Shown: positions 17,509-27,012, numbered from the stretch's first letter. The stretch is DNA of 64,000 bases from Rhodothermales bacterium (GCA_041391505.1 JAWKNW010000001.1:124001-188000), one strand, 5' to 3'. Translations and numbers: made by a program. The notes: generated by a model from the letters alone, not told the origin.

Positions 17509-18606
17509 TCAGCGGATCGGATCCTTGCGCATGATGATGTGGTAGCCGAAGTCGGTCTCGATCGGCGTCTCGGTGATCTCGCCGATTTCGAGGTCGGAGA
17601 TCGCATCCTCGAAGGTCGGCACCATGCTGCCCTTGAACCAGAGGCCGAGATCGCCCCCCTGGCTGCCGGTCATATCCGGATTCTCGCTCGCCAGCGCGGC
17701 GAACTGGGTGGGGTCGTCCTTCAGGATCCCGATGATTTCGTTCGCGCGGGCGAGTGCCTCCTCTTTGGTGCGCGTGAGCGATGGGTCGGCCTGCTGCGCG
17801 CCCGCATAGGGCACGAGGATGTGCGCGCCCGAACGCCGTTCGAGCCGCGTGCGGCGGACGAAGGCATAGCCGGAGGGGAATTCCACCGGGCCGGCGACTT
17901 CGCCGATGGCGACGCCCTTCAGGGCTTCCAGCAGCTGGGGCGGCACGTTGTCGTCTTCCTTGAAGCCCCCGATGAAGAAGAACGGCTCGTCGCCGAAGTC
18001 GTTGTATTCGGCGCCCATTTCCTCGAAGTTGGCGCCATTGACCTTGCTCTTGAGGCCTTCGACCAGGGCCCGCGCTTCTTCCTGCGTGCGCGTCACTTCC
18101 GGCGGCGACTGCGGGGAGGCGAAGCCTACGAAGAACGCATCCGCCCCGTAAAACGGCGCTTCAAGCGAATTGCGGCGGATAACGTGATACCCGAAGGCCG
18201 TTTCGACCGGCGTCTCGGTGATCGCGCCGATGTCCATGCCGGCAATCGCATCGTCGAATTCCTGCACCATCATCCCGCGCTTCCAGGCGCCGAGGTTGCC
18301 GCCGCTGGGACCGGACGGCCCGTCCGACTCCTCGCGCGCCAGGTCGTCGAAACGATCCGGATTCGCTTTGAGCACCGCGATGAGGCTGTCGGCCTTGGCC
18401 ATCGCCTCCTCTTTCGTACGGGTCACGCTCGGATTGGCCCGCATCGCGCCGGAGTAGGCGACGAGAATGTGCGAGCCGGCAAAGTCGCCATCGACCGAAA
18501 ACAGCTGCTGATCGCCGGCCGCGGTGGACCCGCTCTGCGAATTACCGTTCTGGCAGGCCGCAAACGTAACGAACAACAGCGCGAGGGTAAATAAATTTCT
18601 TTTCAT
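17509..18606 (-). CDS. Lipoprotein with three parvulin-type PPIase modules
   Basis: The product is 365 residues. It begins with a lipoprotein signal; the lipobox TFAAC places the acylated cysteine at residue 18. Three parvulin-like modules follow at about 45-145, 150-250 and 260-362. The first and third contain the family's HILV, GGNLG or GGDLG and TETP-GYHII/GYHVI landmarks. The middle one lacks the HILV histidine and GG(N/D)LG and looks inactive. Such proteins are periplasmic chaperones with prolyl isomerase activity acting on envelope proteins. It has its own terminator. Confidence 0.86.
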   Translation of the reverse strand: MKRNLFTLALLFVTFAACQNGNSQSGSTAAGDQQLFSVDGDFAGSHILVAYSGAMRANPSVTRTKEEAMAKADSLIAVLKANPDRFDDLAREESDGPSGPSGGNLGAWKRGMMVQEFDDAIAGMDIGAITETPVETAFGYHVIRRNSLEAPFYGADAFFVGFASPQSPPEVTRTQEEARALVEGLKSKVNGANFEEMGAEYNDFGDEPFFFIGGFKEDDNVPPQLLEALKGVAIGEVAGPVEFPSGYAFVRRTRLERRSGAHILVPYAGAQQADPSLTRTKEEALARANEIIGILKDDPTQFAALASENPDMTGSQGGDLGLWFKGSMVPTFEDAISDLEIGEITETPIETDFGYHIIMRKDPIR

Positions 18607-19022
18607 CTAACGATGTGATTGACGGGAAAAACGCGTGATCACGCGATGCCCCCAACGTTTGAGACGCCCCGCTGTTTCTGTTGTAAGCAAAAAGGCCTAC
18701 AACATATCGTGATGCGGATGCATCGGGCGCAGATCAAAATCAGGGGCCGCGCGTTTACTCCGCATTGCAGTGACCTATCTGGATCCAGAAATGCAGCGTG
18801 TGTGTTGTCATTTTTGGGGGGCAGAAGTATACTTGCAGCCAACCAACAACACACGCCATCTTTTGTACTGCTCTCTTCCGTCGTCCCCGGCCCCAAACGG
18901 CATCAGGGTTCCTCGGTTCGCAAGGCATCGCGTGTGTGAAGACCACCAGACACGGCCGGAGAAGTAAGGCGTTCTGCCGGTTCTCCCGCCCCTTCCCGTT
19001 CACGATTCTTGCAACTGAGCGA
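18607..19022. other. Divergent intergenic region with three inverted repeats
   Basis: This 416-base gap separates the leftward PPIase gene from the rightward desaturase gene. It contains tgttgta...tacaaca (about 18678-18704), a 9-base pair of arms gtgtgttgt / acaacacac (18800-18808 and 18846-18854), and between those arms a perfect 10-base palindrome aagtatactt (18825-18834). No gene was recognised; open frames here give no plausible protein. Confidence 0.45.
18825..18834. promoter_or_regulatory. Perfect palindrome aagtatactt, candidate operator
   Basis: This ten-base palindrome lies inside a larger inverted repeat about 190 bases ahead of the desaturase start. Dyads of this size are typical repressor sites, and desaturase genes are commonly regulated. 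The assignment is inference from symmetry and position only. Confidence 0.3.
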
Positions 19023-20180
19023 ATGCAGCCTAACCAACCCCAAACGCACTCCTCTACCCATCAAGTAGACTGGGTAGCCCTGATTTTTATAGCCAGTTAT
19101 CACGTACTGCTCCTCATCACGCTTCCCCTCTACCTGCTGAACACGACGCCGAGCGGCTCGCTGATCGGCTGGACCTTCTTTTTCACCGCCGCATCCCTGA
19201 TCAGCATCACCGCGGGCTATCATCGCCTGTACGCGCACCGTACCTACCGCGTGCATCGCGCCGTGGAAATGGTGCTGCTGTTCTTCGGGACGCTGGCCAC
19301 GCAGAGCAGCGTATTCCGCTGGTCGTTCGATCACCGCCTCCACCATCGCTTCGTCGATAAGGAAGGGGATCCGTACGACGCGACCAAGGGATTCTGGCAT
19401 TCACACCTCCTGTGGATGTTCAAGGAAGGCGAACCGATCGAAGATCGCTATATCAGCGATCTCAAGGAAGATCGCATCCTCCGGCTCCAGCACGCGCATT
19501 ACGGCTGGTTCATGGCCGTGACGAACATCATCGCGGTGATCATCCTCGGCCTCATCACGGGCGACTGGATCGGCGCGTTCGTGATCGGATTCCTGGCTCG
19601 CCTGTTCGTCGTGCACCACTCGACGTGGTTCATCAACTCGCTGTGCCATATGTGGGGCGCGAAGCCGTATTCGACCGAGCATTCGGCGGTGAACAATTTC
19701 ATCCTCGCCCTGCTCACCTACGGCGAAGGGTATCACAACTACCACCACACGTTCGCCGGCGACTACCGCAACGGCGTTCGCTGGTATCAATTCGACCCGC
19801 CCAAGTACCTCATCTGGACGCTCAGCAAGCTGGGCCTCGCCTGGGATCTCAAGCGGACGGATCCGCTCATGATCAAAAAACGCCTCGTCCAGGCGGACCG
19901 CGAGCTGCTCATCGATCACCTCAACCGCGTCGCCCATATCGACGTGACGGAGCTGAAGGAGACCGTGGTCAAGCTGCATGAACAGCTGCTGGCCTCGATC
20001 GCCTCGGCGAAGACGGTGACGGATCGTTTCCGCGCGCTGGACAAGAAAGTGCACGTCACAGAGTTTCAGGAGATGAAGCAGCGATTCCGCGAACTGAAGT
20101 CGGAGATCAGCCGCGACCTCAAGATGTGGCGCCGGTTGTGCCGCGAGGTCATGAAGCTGCAGCCGGCGCCGGCGCTCTGA
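19023..20180 (+). CDS. Membrane acyl-CoA/acyl-lipid desaturase with C-terminal helical tail
   Basis: The product is 385 residues from ATG 19023. Longer upstream frames run through low-quality sequence. Four hydrophobic segments lie at about 17-40, 47-64, 83-95 and 165-195. The three iron-binding histidine boxes of stearoyl-CoA-type desaturases are HRLYAH (67-72), HRLHH (104-108) and HNYHH (238-242). The enzyme introduces a double bond into saturated acyl chains using a di-iron centre. After the normal end of the fold (about residue 285) there is a further 100-residue charged helical region with heptad-like spacing that is not part of standard members. A strong terminator follows. Confidence 0.9.
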   Translation: MQPNQPQTHSSTHQVDWVALIFIASYHVLLLITLPLYLLNTTPSGSLIGWTFFFTAASLISITAGYHRLYAHRTYRVHRAVEMVLLFFGTLATQSSVFRWSFDHRLHHRFVDKEGDPYDATKGFWHSHLLWMFKEGEPIEDRYISDLKEDRILRLQHAHYGWFMAVTNIIAVIILGLITGDWIGAFVIGFLARLFVVHHSTWFINSLCHMWGAKPYSTEHSAVNNFILALLTYGEGYHNYHHTFAGDYRNGVRWYQFDPPKYLIWTLSKLGLAWDLKRTDPLMIKKRLVQADRELLIDHLNRVAHIDVTELKETVVKLHEQLLASIASAKTVTDRFRALDKKVHVTEFQEMKQRFRELKSEISRDLKMWRRLCREVMKLQPAPAL

Positions 20181-20226
20181 CGCGCCTTCCGCCTGCCTGA
20201 CAGGACAGGTTCTGCCTGAATGAAAA

Positions 20227-20261
20227 ACGGCCGGGAGCAGCGTGCTCCCGGCCGTTTTTTT
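20227..20261. terminator. Bidirectional intrinsic terminator
   Basis: A perfect 13-pair stem acggccgggagca / tgctcccggccgt with a 3-base loop is followed by seven T on the + strand and preceded by five A, so it works in both directions. It ends the desaturase transcript and can also stop the converging DinB transcript. Confidence 0.92.
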
Positions 20262-20305
20262 ATGCTACCGATCGGTGCCCCTCGTTTCGGACGGGGGGCG
20301 CGGCG

Positions 20306-20836
20306 TCAACGGCTCCAGGGCGGAGCGACGTTATTCGAACGCGCGTACGCGATGAGCTGCCCGAGATGCTCGGACATATGATCTGAGATCACGTACATCG
20401 CGCCCATCGTGGTGCTCTTGTTTCCGAACAGGTCCATCTCCTTCGTCAGATCGGCCGGCTTGACGGCGCCGGCCGCCTTACGAACGAAATCGAACGACGC
20501 GTTGAGGTGCTTGATGGCCTCGTCTTTCGTCTTGACGCTGGATTCCAGGTTGCGGGCATCGACGCCCTCCGGAACCGGCGTGCCGAGCATGCTGCCGATA
20601 AAATAGTTCGCGGCCGCAACGTGCATCATGGCCTCCTTCGTGGAGCGCACGCCCTCGCTGGGGCGCCAGTCGTACGCCTCCGCGGGAAGCGCCCGGGCCA
20701 ATCCGTCGATCTTCTCGGCGGCGGCATTAAACGTGTTCATAAACTCTTTCTGAAACTGCGCGGCGGTCTCGTTCTGAGCCATGGCCGACAGCGTCACGCC
20801 TGCGACGAGCAGGAGTGTGGTCAAGCTTTTTTTCAT
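20306..20836 (-). CDS. Exported DinB-family protein
   Basis: The product is 176 residues from ATG 20836 (MKKSLTTLL), which starts a signal peptide cut after AMAQ near residue 21. The rest is a four-helix DinB/YfiT-like bundle; histidines that could form the metal site are seen in EAMMHVAAAN and in ISDHMSEHLGQL near the C-terminus. DinB-like proteins are metal-dependent thiol transferases or unknown enzymes; an exported version is common in Bacteroidota. No partner gene is evident. Confidence 0.82.
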   Translation of the reverse strand: MKKSLTTLLLVAGVTLSAMAQNETAAQFQKEFMNTFNAAAEKIDGLARALPAEAYDWRPSEGVRSTKEAMMHVAAANYFIGSMLGTPVPEGVDARNLESSVKTKDEAIKHLNASFDFVRKAAGAVKPADLTKEMDLFGNKSTTMGAMYVISDHMSEHLGQLIAYARSNNVAPPWSR

Positions 20837-20947
20837 ATACCCGTAGGATGAAAGGATGGGGTGCGCCCCGTGCGCACGACGTGTCGGGCCTTCTAACGCG
20901 TTCATCAGGACCTATTGTTTCCAGGGCAACACGAAGCCCCCCTGCAC

Positions 20948-22444
20948 TCACCTGTCATGTGTCGCGGCGAGCGAGGGGGAATCCGTCATCCAGACGGCTC
21001 CTTCTCGCGCCGGCAGCGACAGCGTGAGCGTACTGCGGGGCTCCGTGATTTCGATGTCCTTCCCGCCGGCAGGCCAGATGCTCGCGTAGCGAACGGGGCC
21101 GGCATTGTGGAGCGGCAGGTCCACCACGACGCCTTCGCGGCTGGCATTGACGACCACCAGGGCCTCCACACCGGCCAGCTCGCGCCGAAAACCGTACACG
21201 TGACCGCTCGTGATGATCGGCTCGAACGTACCCGTGCGCAGGACGGGATAGGCGTGCCGGAGCGCCGTAAGCCGGGTATAGGCATCGAGAAGATCCAGCT
21301 TCCACTTCGATCGATCCTCCCAGGGGAACGCCTCGCGGCATGCCGGGTCGTCGCCGGCCGACAGGCCGATCTCGTCGCCGTAATAGATGCAGGGCGCGCC
21401 AGGCATCGTCATCTGCAAAAACGCGCTCAGACGGATCGCCGACACATCCTCCCCGACGATCCAGAGCGGCCGCGCCATGTCGTGGCTGCCGATGAGGTTG
21501 AGCTGCGCCTGGTTTATTTCCCAATCATAGAGGCCGTGCATGTAGGCGACGGCTTCACCGAACGCGGGCGCGTCGCGGGGCTCGAGCGAAAGATGATTCC
21601 GCTTGTAGTCGGGCCGTAGCGTCTCGGCGCCGCAGAAGGACAGCACCGCCCAGGTGAAGATATAGTTCATCACCGCATCGAACTGATCGCCCTGCAGCCA
21701 GCGGCGGGCGTCTTCCCAGATCTCGCCGCAGATATACGCCTCCGGATTGACGGCGTGCACCCTACGGCGGAAGGTCTGCCAGAACGCATCGTCGTCGATC
21801 TCCGCTGGCACATCGAGCCGCCAGCCGTCGATGCCGAACTCGAGCCAGTGCGTGGCGATGTCGAAGAGGTACTCCTGCACGTCGGGATTGCGCGTGTTCA
21901 GCTTCGGCAGCGCCGGCAGATTCCACCAGGCGTCGTAGTTCAGCGGCTCGCCGGCTTTCCGCGGATACGGATTGAGCGGCCAGTCGTGGACGATGAACCA
22001 GTCGAGATACGGGGAATCGGGGCCGTTCTCCAGGATGTGATGGAAGGGCCAGAATCCGCGGCTCGCGTGATTGAAGACGCCATCCAGCACCACGCGCATG
22101 TCGCGGGCGTGCGCTTCGTCGAGCAATTCGCGGAGCGCCTCGTTGCCGCCCAGCAGCGGATCTACCTGGTAATAGTCGAAGGTATGGTACCGGTGATTGG
22201 AGGCCGAAGCGAAAATCGGGTTCAGGTAGATGGCCGTGATCCCGAGGCCGCGCAGGTAATCGAGGCGATCGACCACACCGTACAGATCGCCGCCCTGGTA
22301 CCCCTGCTCTTCCGGCGGGCTGCCCCACGGCTTAAAACGCAGTGACGCAGGATGCTTCATGCGCTTGCTGCGCGCGAAACGATCCGGGAAGATCTGATAG
22401 AATACCGCGTTCTTGACCCAGTCCGGTGTTTTTGCCTTGCCCAT
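20948..22444 (-). CDS. Glycoside hydrolase family 13 alpha-amylase/neopullulanase-like
   Basis: The product is 498 residues without a signal peptide, so it acts in the cytoplasm. The GH13 conserved regions are DGVFNH (121-126), GWRLDVP with nucleophile Asp211, GEIW with acid/base Glu241, and the SHD histidine-aspartate pair (His321, Asp322). The chain starts directly with the catalytic barrel (WVKNAVFYQIFPDRF), as in cyclomaltodextrinases and neopullulanases but without their N-terminal starch-binding domain. A beta-sandwich C-domain closes the protein. It likely degrades alpha-glucan oligosaccharides. The gene stands alone. Confidence 0.9.
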   Translation of the reverse strand: MGKAKTPDWVKNAVFYQIFPDRFARSKRMKHPASLRFKPWGSPPEEQGYQGGDLYGVVDRLDYLRGLGITAIYLNPIFASASNHRYHTFDYYQVDPLLGGNEALRELLDEAHARDMRVVLDGVFNHASRGFWPFHHILENGPDSPYLDWFIVHDWPLNPYPRKAGEPLNYDAWWNLPALPKLNTRNPDVQEYLFDIATHWLEFGIDGWRLDVPAEIDDDAFWQTFRRRVHAVNPEAYICGEIWEDARRWLQGDQFDAVMNYIFTWAVLSFCGAETLRPDYKRNHLSLEPRDAPAFGEAVAYMHGLYDWEINQAQLNLIGSHDMARPLWIVGEDVSAIRLSAFLQMTMPGAPCIYYGDEIGLSAGDDPACREAFPWEDRSKWKLDLLDAYTRLTALRHAYPVLRTGTFEPIITSGHVYGFRRELAGVEALVVVNASREGVVVDLPLHNAGPVRYASIWPAGGKDIEITEPRSTLTLSLPAREGAVWMTDSPSLAATHDR

Positions 22445-22637
22445 AGTGAACGACAGCGAGCGTGAATGCGAGTGGCACGTTCCTTGAAAACCAGTTACGG
22501 TATCCCGGCGGCTGTACCTGGTTGAGACGCCGGCGAGATCCCCGGCACGCTCCCCACCCCCATCATCCGTTCCTCTCCGTCACCCGTGCCGTTTGTCGCC
22601 CCCTCACACACGGCGACATGCAAGCAGTTCCCACGCC

Positions 22638-24035
22638 ATGCGAATGTTTAAACGCAACCGGCTGCGCGCGCTTTTCGCGGCCCTCCTGATCGCTTTCCCC
22701 GGATATGCTTTTGCCCACGTAAAATGGTTTAGCGATTACAGTTACGCCGAGCGTCCGCTTTCCTTCGATGAAATCATGACGCCGCTCTTCGGCCTCCTGT
22801 TCGCCGCCTCCGTAGTGAGCATCGCGGGTATCGTGGTGCTCGACGAGCGCCTGACGCAAACGGCCTGGTACCGGCATCTCGTGGAGCGCCTCCGCGGGTA
22901 CGCGAGCCGGAGCGACCTGGTGCTGCGCGTCGCGGTGGGCGGCGTGCTGCTGCTATCCTGGCAGTCGGGTGCGATGCTCGTGCCCGAAATTCCCAGCTCG
23001 CACGTCCTGGTCGATTTCGTCCAGCTTCTGCTGGCCATCCTGATCTTGTCCAACCGCTTTACGCAGGTCGCCGGCTACGGGCTGATCGGACTCTATATCC
23101 TGGCCTACTGGAAGTACGGAGCGCTCCACATTCTGGATTACATCTACCTCGTCGGCGCCGCGTATTACCTGATCGCGTCTCAGTCGAAACAGAAAAAGAT
23201 ACGGGCCAGCGGCTTGCCCGTGTTGTACGCCAGCGTCGGGTTTTCGCTGTGCTGGGTCGCGCTCGAAAAGCTCGTTTATCCCCAGTGGGCGCTCAGCATC
23301 CTTCAGGATCGGCCTTTTCTTACCATGGGATTCGATCCGAACTTCTTTCTGACGAGCGCGGCGTTCGTCGAATTCACGCTCGGCTTCCTGCTCATCGTCT
23401 GCCTGATCCAGCGTCCGATCGCCATCGCGGTGACCGGCCTGTTCATGACGACGACGATGGTCTTCGGCAAGCTGGAATTCGTGGGACATGCCATCGTGCA
23501 CGCCGCCATGATCGTATTCATCCTTCAGGGTCGGGGCGAGACCTTCCGGACCCCGATCACCTTCTTTTATCACATGTGGCAACGCGTGGCGTTCTCGATC
23601 GTCGCGTTTACGGCGATGTATGCGCTGATGCTGGGTTCGTACGACGCCATCGCCACGGACGTCTACCTGGCCAGCAAAACCATGGACCACGACATGCCGA
23701 TGGCCCGCGCGGAATGGGAAGGCCCCGACGCGCCGCCGGCACTGGCGGTCGACGTAACGCGGGACGCCGCCGGCGGGTGGAACGTACACCTCATCGCCGA
23801 CGGCTTCACCTTCGTGCCCGAGCTGGCGGGCCAGGAGCCGGTCCAGGGCGAAGGGCACGCGCACCTCTATATCGACGACAGGAAAATCGCCCGGATGTAC
23901 AGCCCCTGGCACTATGTCGCAGAATTAAGCCCTGGCACCCACACCTTTATGGTCACACTGAATTCAAACGACCATAAACTGTATGCGTACCAGGGCCACC
24001 CGATCGTAGCGCGCTGTACCGTCGTCGTCGAATGA
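22638..24035 (+). CDS. Multi-pass membrane protein with C-terminal extracytoplasmic domain
   Basis: The product is 465 residues from ATG 22638. After an N-terminal hydrophobic segment it carries about eight to nine transmembrane helices up to residue 350, with a loosely DoxX-like look. The last 115 residues form a soluble beta-rich domain containing GEGHAHLYID, a histidine pattern seen in copper-related or cupredoxin-like domains, followed by HTFMVTLNSNDH. One possibility is a role in copper or oxidative metabolism, but no enzyme motif is certain. It is a single gene, convergent with the outer-membrane-type gene 17 bases away. Confidence 0.65.
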   Translation: MRMFKRNRLRALFAALLIAFPGYAFAHVKWFSDYSYAERPLSFDEIMTPLFGLLFAASVVSIAGIVVLDERLTQTAWYRHLVERLRGYASRSDLVLRVAVGGVLLLSWQSGAMLVPEIPSSHVLVDFVQLLLAILILSNRFTQVAGYGLIGLYILAYWKYGALHILDYIYLVGAAYYLIASQSKQKKIRASGLPVLYASVGFSLCWVALEKLVYPQWALSILQDRPFLTMGFDPNFFLTSAAFVEFTLGFLLIVCLIQRPIAIAVTGLFMTTTMVFGKLEFVGHAIVHAAMIVFILQGRGETFRTPITFFYHMWQRVAFSIVAFTAMYALMLGSYDAIATDVYLASKTMDHDMPMARAEWEGPDAPPALAVDVTRDAAGGWNVHLIADGFTFVPELAGQEPVQGEGHAHLYIDDRKIARMYSPWHYVAELSPGTHTFMVTLNSNDHKLYAYQGHPIVARCTVVVE

Positions 24036-24051
24036 CGGCCGGGGCGCGGGG

Positions 24052-24591
24052 TCAGAAGCCGATGCCGACGTGCAGGGCGCCGGCGATCGCCTTGCGGACG
24101 TCGGTCACCTCGCCTTCGAATTGCGGGGCTTCACGGAAGAAGCGGATCGGCACGACGAACTCTGCGAAGAGGGTAACGTCTTTCGAGATGCGCTTCCCCT
24201 TGTTCAGCAGCGCGGTGACACCGTAGGCGCCTCCCGTCTCGAAGGCAGCGCGCAGACCGAACGTATAGCCGTTCGTCAGGGCCATCAAGGCGCCTGGATG
24301 GATCAGCACATTGGAAACCTGATTATCCTGAATAAAGGGGACCAGTTCCAGATCGAACGCGACACCCGGCTTGACCCCCAGGTTCAAGCCCATCGGGAAA
24401 CCCAGACCGAGGCCGTCCGCGGCGATGGAAACGTCGCCGGCGGCGAGCTGGACGAGTGGGGTAACCATACCGAAATGCCCGCCCACTTTACTCTGGGCGA
24501 ACGACGTACTCGCGGTGGCCAGAAGAATCAGAACAATACTAACATAACGCGGCGCTGTTGGCGCGAATCGTAGAAGGTGCGTTGAACGCAT
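24052..24591 (-). CDS. Predicted outer-membrane beta-barrel protein, hypothetical
   Basis: The product is 179 residues with a signal peptide ending near SFAQ (about residue 33). The mature part is made of alternating short hydrophobic strands and glycine-rich turns and ends in an aromatic residue (HVGIGF), typical of small outer-membrane barrels. No family was recognised. It is transcribed away from the NADH dehydrogenase gene. The function is unknown. Confidence 0.65.
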   Translation of the reverse strand: MRSTHLLRFAPTAPRYVSIVLILLATASTSFAQSKVGGHFGMVTPLVQLAAGDVSIAADGLGLGFPMGLNLGVKPGVAFDLELVPFIQDNQVSNVLIHPGALMALTNGYTFGLRAAFETGGAYGVTALLNKGKRISKDVTLFAEFVVPIRFFREAPQFEGEVTDVRKAIAGALHVGIGF

Positions 24592-24843
24592 GATGCTCTC
24601 TTACTGATGGCGAGGGGCGGTTATGGGATCGTTAGTGGGGGGCCTCGCTCGTGGGAGCAAAAATCGGCCTGACAATTTCCATGCCGGTAAAAGCGCCGCT
24701 GAACGCCATAGAGGGCGTTTCGCTGGCATCATCTTTGTTCTCGATCACCGTACCCTCATCGCTCCTCGCCGGCTCGCATTCCGCTCGCTCTTCCCCCGCC
24801 GCGCCGGTCACCCTGTCGACCCATACTCATCACTGCAGGATCT

Positions 24844-26307
24844 ATGTCTTCTGTTATCCCTACGCCATCTCTCCCCCGGGTTGTGATTGTTGGAGGCGGT
24901 TTCGGCGGCCAGGCGCTCGCCCTGGCGCTCCGCAAAACTCCGGTCGAGCTGCTCATGATCGACCCGAACAACTACCTCACCTTCCAGCCCCTGCTGTACC
25001 AGGTAGCGACGGCCGGCCTCGAACCCGAAGAGATCGTCTATCCGATCCGGGGCGTCTTCCGAAACCAGCTGAATTACCGATTCCGGCTCGGCAAGGTGGA
25101 TGGCGTCGACTTCGAGGAGAATCAGGTCATCCTGGATACGGGCGAACGGATCGACTACGAATTCCTCGCGCTCGCCGCCGGCTCCACGCCGCATTATTTC
25201 GGGATCGAAGGCGCGCGTGAGCATAGCTTCCCGATGAAGTCGCTGCCCGACGCCATCGCGCTGCGGAGCCATATCCTGCACCGGTTCGAACTGGCGGATC
25301 AGTACCCCGAGCGGATCCAGGATGGCTTGCTCAATTTTGTGGTGATCGGCGGGGGGCCGACGGGCGTCGAGACGGCCGGCGCGCTGGTCGAACTGCTCCA
25401 GCACTCGCTCCCGAACGACTACCCGGACCTCCGGCTCGACAAGGCCCGCGTTATCCTCATCGAGGGGGGCCCGCATCTGCTGGGGCCGTTTAAACCCGAC
25501 TCACGGAAACACGCCTACGAAGCGCTGCGCGAACAGGGCGTACACATCATGCTCAGCGAGCGGGTTGTTCGGGTAACGCCGCACGCCGTGCACCTGGACA
25601 GCAAGAAGTTCATCCGGACCAACACGCCGATCTGGGCGGTCGGCGTCCGCGCCAACCCGCTGGCCGATCGGTTGGGCCTCGACCAGACCCGTGGAGGCCG
25701 CGTCGTGGTCAATGCGGACCTGAGCCTGCCCGACCGCCCGAATGTGTTCGTCGTGGGCGACATGGCGGCCAGCGCGGATGGGGAAGGCGCGTTGCACCCC
25801 CAGCTGGCCTCGGTCGCGCGGCAGGCCGGCCGGCATGTGGGTCATGTCATCCAGCACCGGCTCCGCCAGGAGACGGCGCCGCCGTTCGTGTACCGGAATC
25901 CCGGCATCATGGCGACCGTCAGCCGCCACGCCGCCGTCGCCGAGTTTCCCGGCGACATCCGGCTCGAGGGCTTTTTCGCCTGGATGAGCTGGCTCGTTCT
26001 CCATCTCATTCTGCTCGTGGGCTTCCACAATCGCATGCACGTGTTCATCAGCTGGTTGTGCACCTACCTGACCCACAACCGCAGCGCGCGCCTGATCCTG
26101 CATATGGGGCACCACGACGAGATCGCCGAGGCTACTCCGCCGGCAAAACCGCCGGCCCATCGCCTCCCGGATACGCAACCCGCGCTCGTTCACGCCCGGA
26201 GACGGGGGCAGACGGCCGAGGATGCGAGCACGACGGAGGACCCCCTGCGCCATATCCATCTCCTGCTGGAACAGCGAAAACGCCAGCGTGCGGGATCGAA
26301 TTCCTGA
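24844..26307 (+). CDS. ndh: Type II NADH:quinone oxidoreductase-like flavoprotein
   Basis: The product is 487 residues. The FAD-binding motif GGGFGG lies at 17-22 and the NAD-binding motif GGGPTGVETAG at about 169-179; the second FAD contact is VFVVGDMA near 305. Near residues 375-410 a hydrophobic pair of segments (SWLVLHLILLVG) matches the membrane-anchoring C-terminus of NDH-2. The enzyme passes electrons from NADH to quinone without pumping protons. A charged, proline-rich tail of about 70 residues after 420 is an extra. The upstream 250-base gap holds a divergent promoter region shared with the barrel gene. Confidence 0.88.
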   Translation: MSSVIPTPSLPRVVIVGGGFGGQALALALRKTPVELLMIDPNNYLTFQPLLYQVATAGLEPEEIVYPIRGVFRNQLNYRFRLGKVDGVDFEENQVILDTGERIDYEFLALAAGSTPHYFGIEGAREHSFPMKSLPDAIALRSHILHRFELADQYPERIQDGLLNFVVIGGGPTGVETAGALVELLQHSLPNDYPDLRLDKARVILIEGGPHLLGPFKPDSRKHAYEALREQGVHIMLSERVVRVTPHAVHLDSKKFIRTNTPIWAVGVRANPLADRLGLDQTRGGRVVVNADLSLPDRPNVFVVGDMAASADGEGALHPQLASVARQAGRHVGHVIQHRLRQETAPPFVYRNPGIMATVSRHAAVAEFPGDIRLEGFFAWMSWLVLHLILLVGFHNRMHVFISWLCTYLTHNRSARLILHMGHHDEIAEATPPAKPPAHRLPDTQPALVHARRRGQTAEDASTTEDPLRHIHLLLEQRKRQRAGSNS

Positions 26308-26547
26308 GGGTCCGCTCACGGTTCGGGTACGGCTTTTGATTGGTCGCCGGAAACATCACCCATTGAGACCCATTACAATCCAATACGGGCCGGCGGTACC
26401 TTGATTGCCGGAACGTTACATCCGGCACTGAGCATCCAGCCTGTTTCAGGTATATCACAAGGAAAGCATCGCCGTGGCCCTACGCGCGCAAGCCGGCGTG
26501 AACGCGCACCCTGCAACCGAATCCGGTATCATCAGAAGGAGACCCTC

Positions 26548-27012
26548 ATGAAGCACCTCCCATTCCTCCTAGCCGGCGCCGTGCTGCTCTTCTCCGGATG
26601 CGCGCTTGCATCGAAATCGGGCGCAGACAGCGAAGGAGACAAGACGGAAGACGTCCAGCTGCGGGACGCGACCCTGGCCGGCGCCGAGCCGGTGCGTATT
26701 TTCCTCGACGGCGTCGACAAAGGCATGACCCCGCGCGCGCTGCGCGTCGATCGCCGCTTCGGTTTCAGCGAGATCCTGCTTCGTAAAGGCAAAGAGCGTA
26801 AGCGCTTTTTCGAGATCGAACAGACCAATTCCTCGGGCTCCAACGCGATGGCCTACCAGTTCGGCTATACGTCGGACGGCTACTACATCACGCTGAACGT
26901 CGAGGACCTCCCCAAAAAGCGCAACTCGGACACCCACTTCTACATCCCGTTCACCACGCAGCCGCTCCTGATTACCGACCGCCAGTACGGACTCGAGATT
27001 ATCATCTACTGA
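26548..27012 (+). CDS. PEGA-like lipoprotein, hypothetical
   Basis: The product is 154 residues from ATG 26548, preceded 10 bases upstream by a good ribosome binding site (agaaggag). A lipoprotein signal ends in LFSGC with the lipid-bearing cysteine at 18. The first half of the mature part has the PEGA-like surface-domain layout (VRIFLDG, GMTPRALRV). The rest is beta-rich and ends LEIIIY. It is probably an envelope-attached structural or binding protein. Its role is unknown. Confidence 0.7.
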   Translation: MKHLPFLLAGAVLLFSGCALASKSGADSEGDKTEDVQLRDATLAGAEPVRIFLDGVDKGMTPRALRVDRRFGFSEILLRKGKERKRFFEIEQTNSSGSNAMAYQFGYTSDGYYITLNVEDLPKKRNSDTHFYIPFTTQPLLITDRQYGLEIIIY

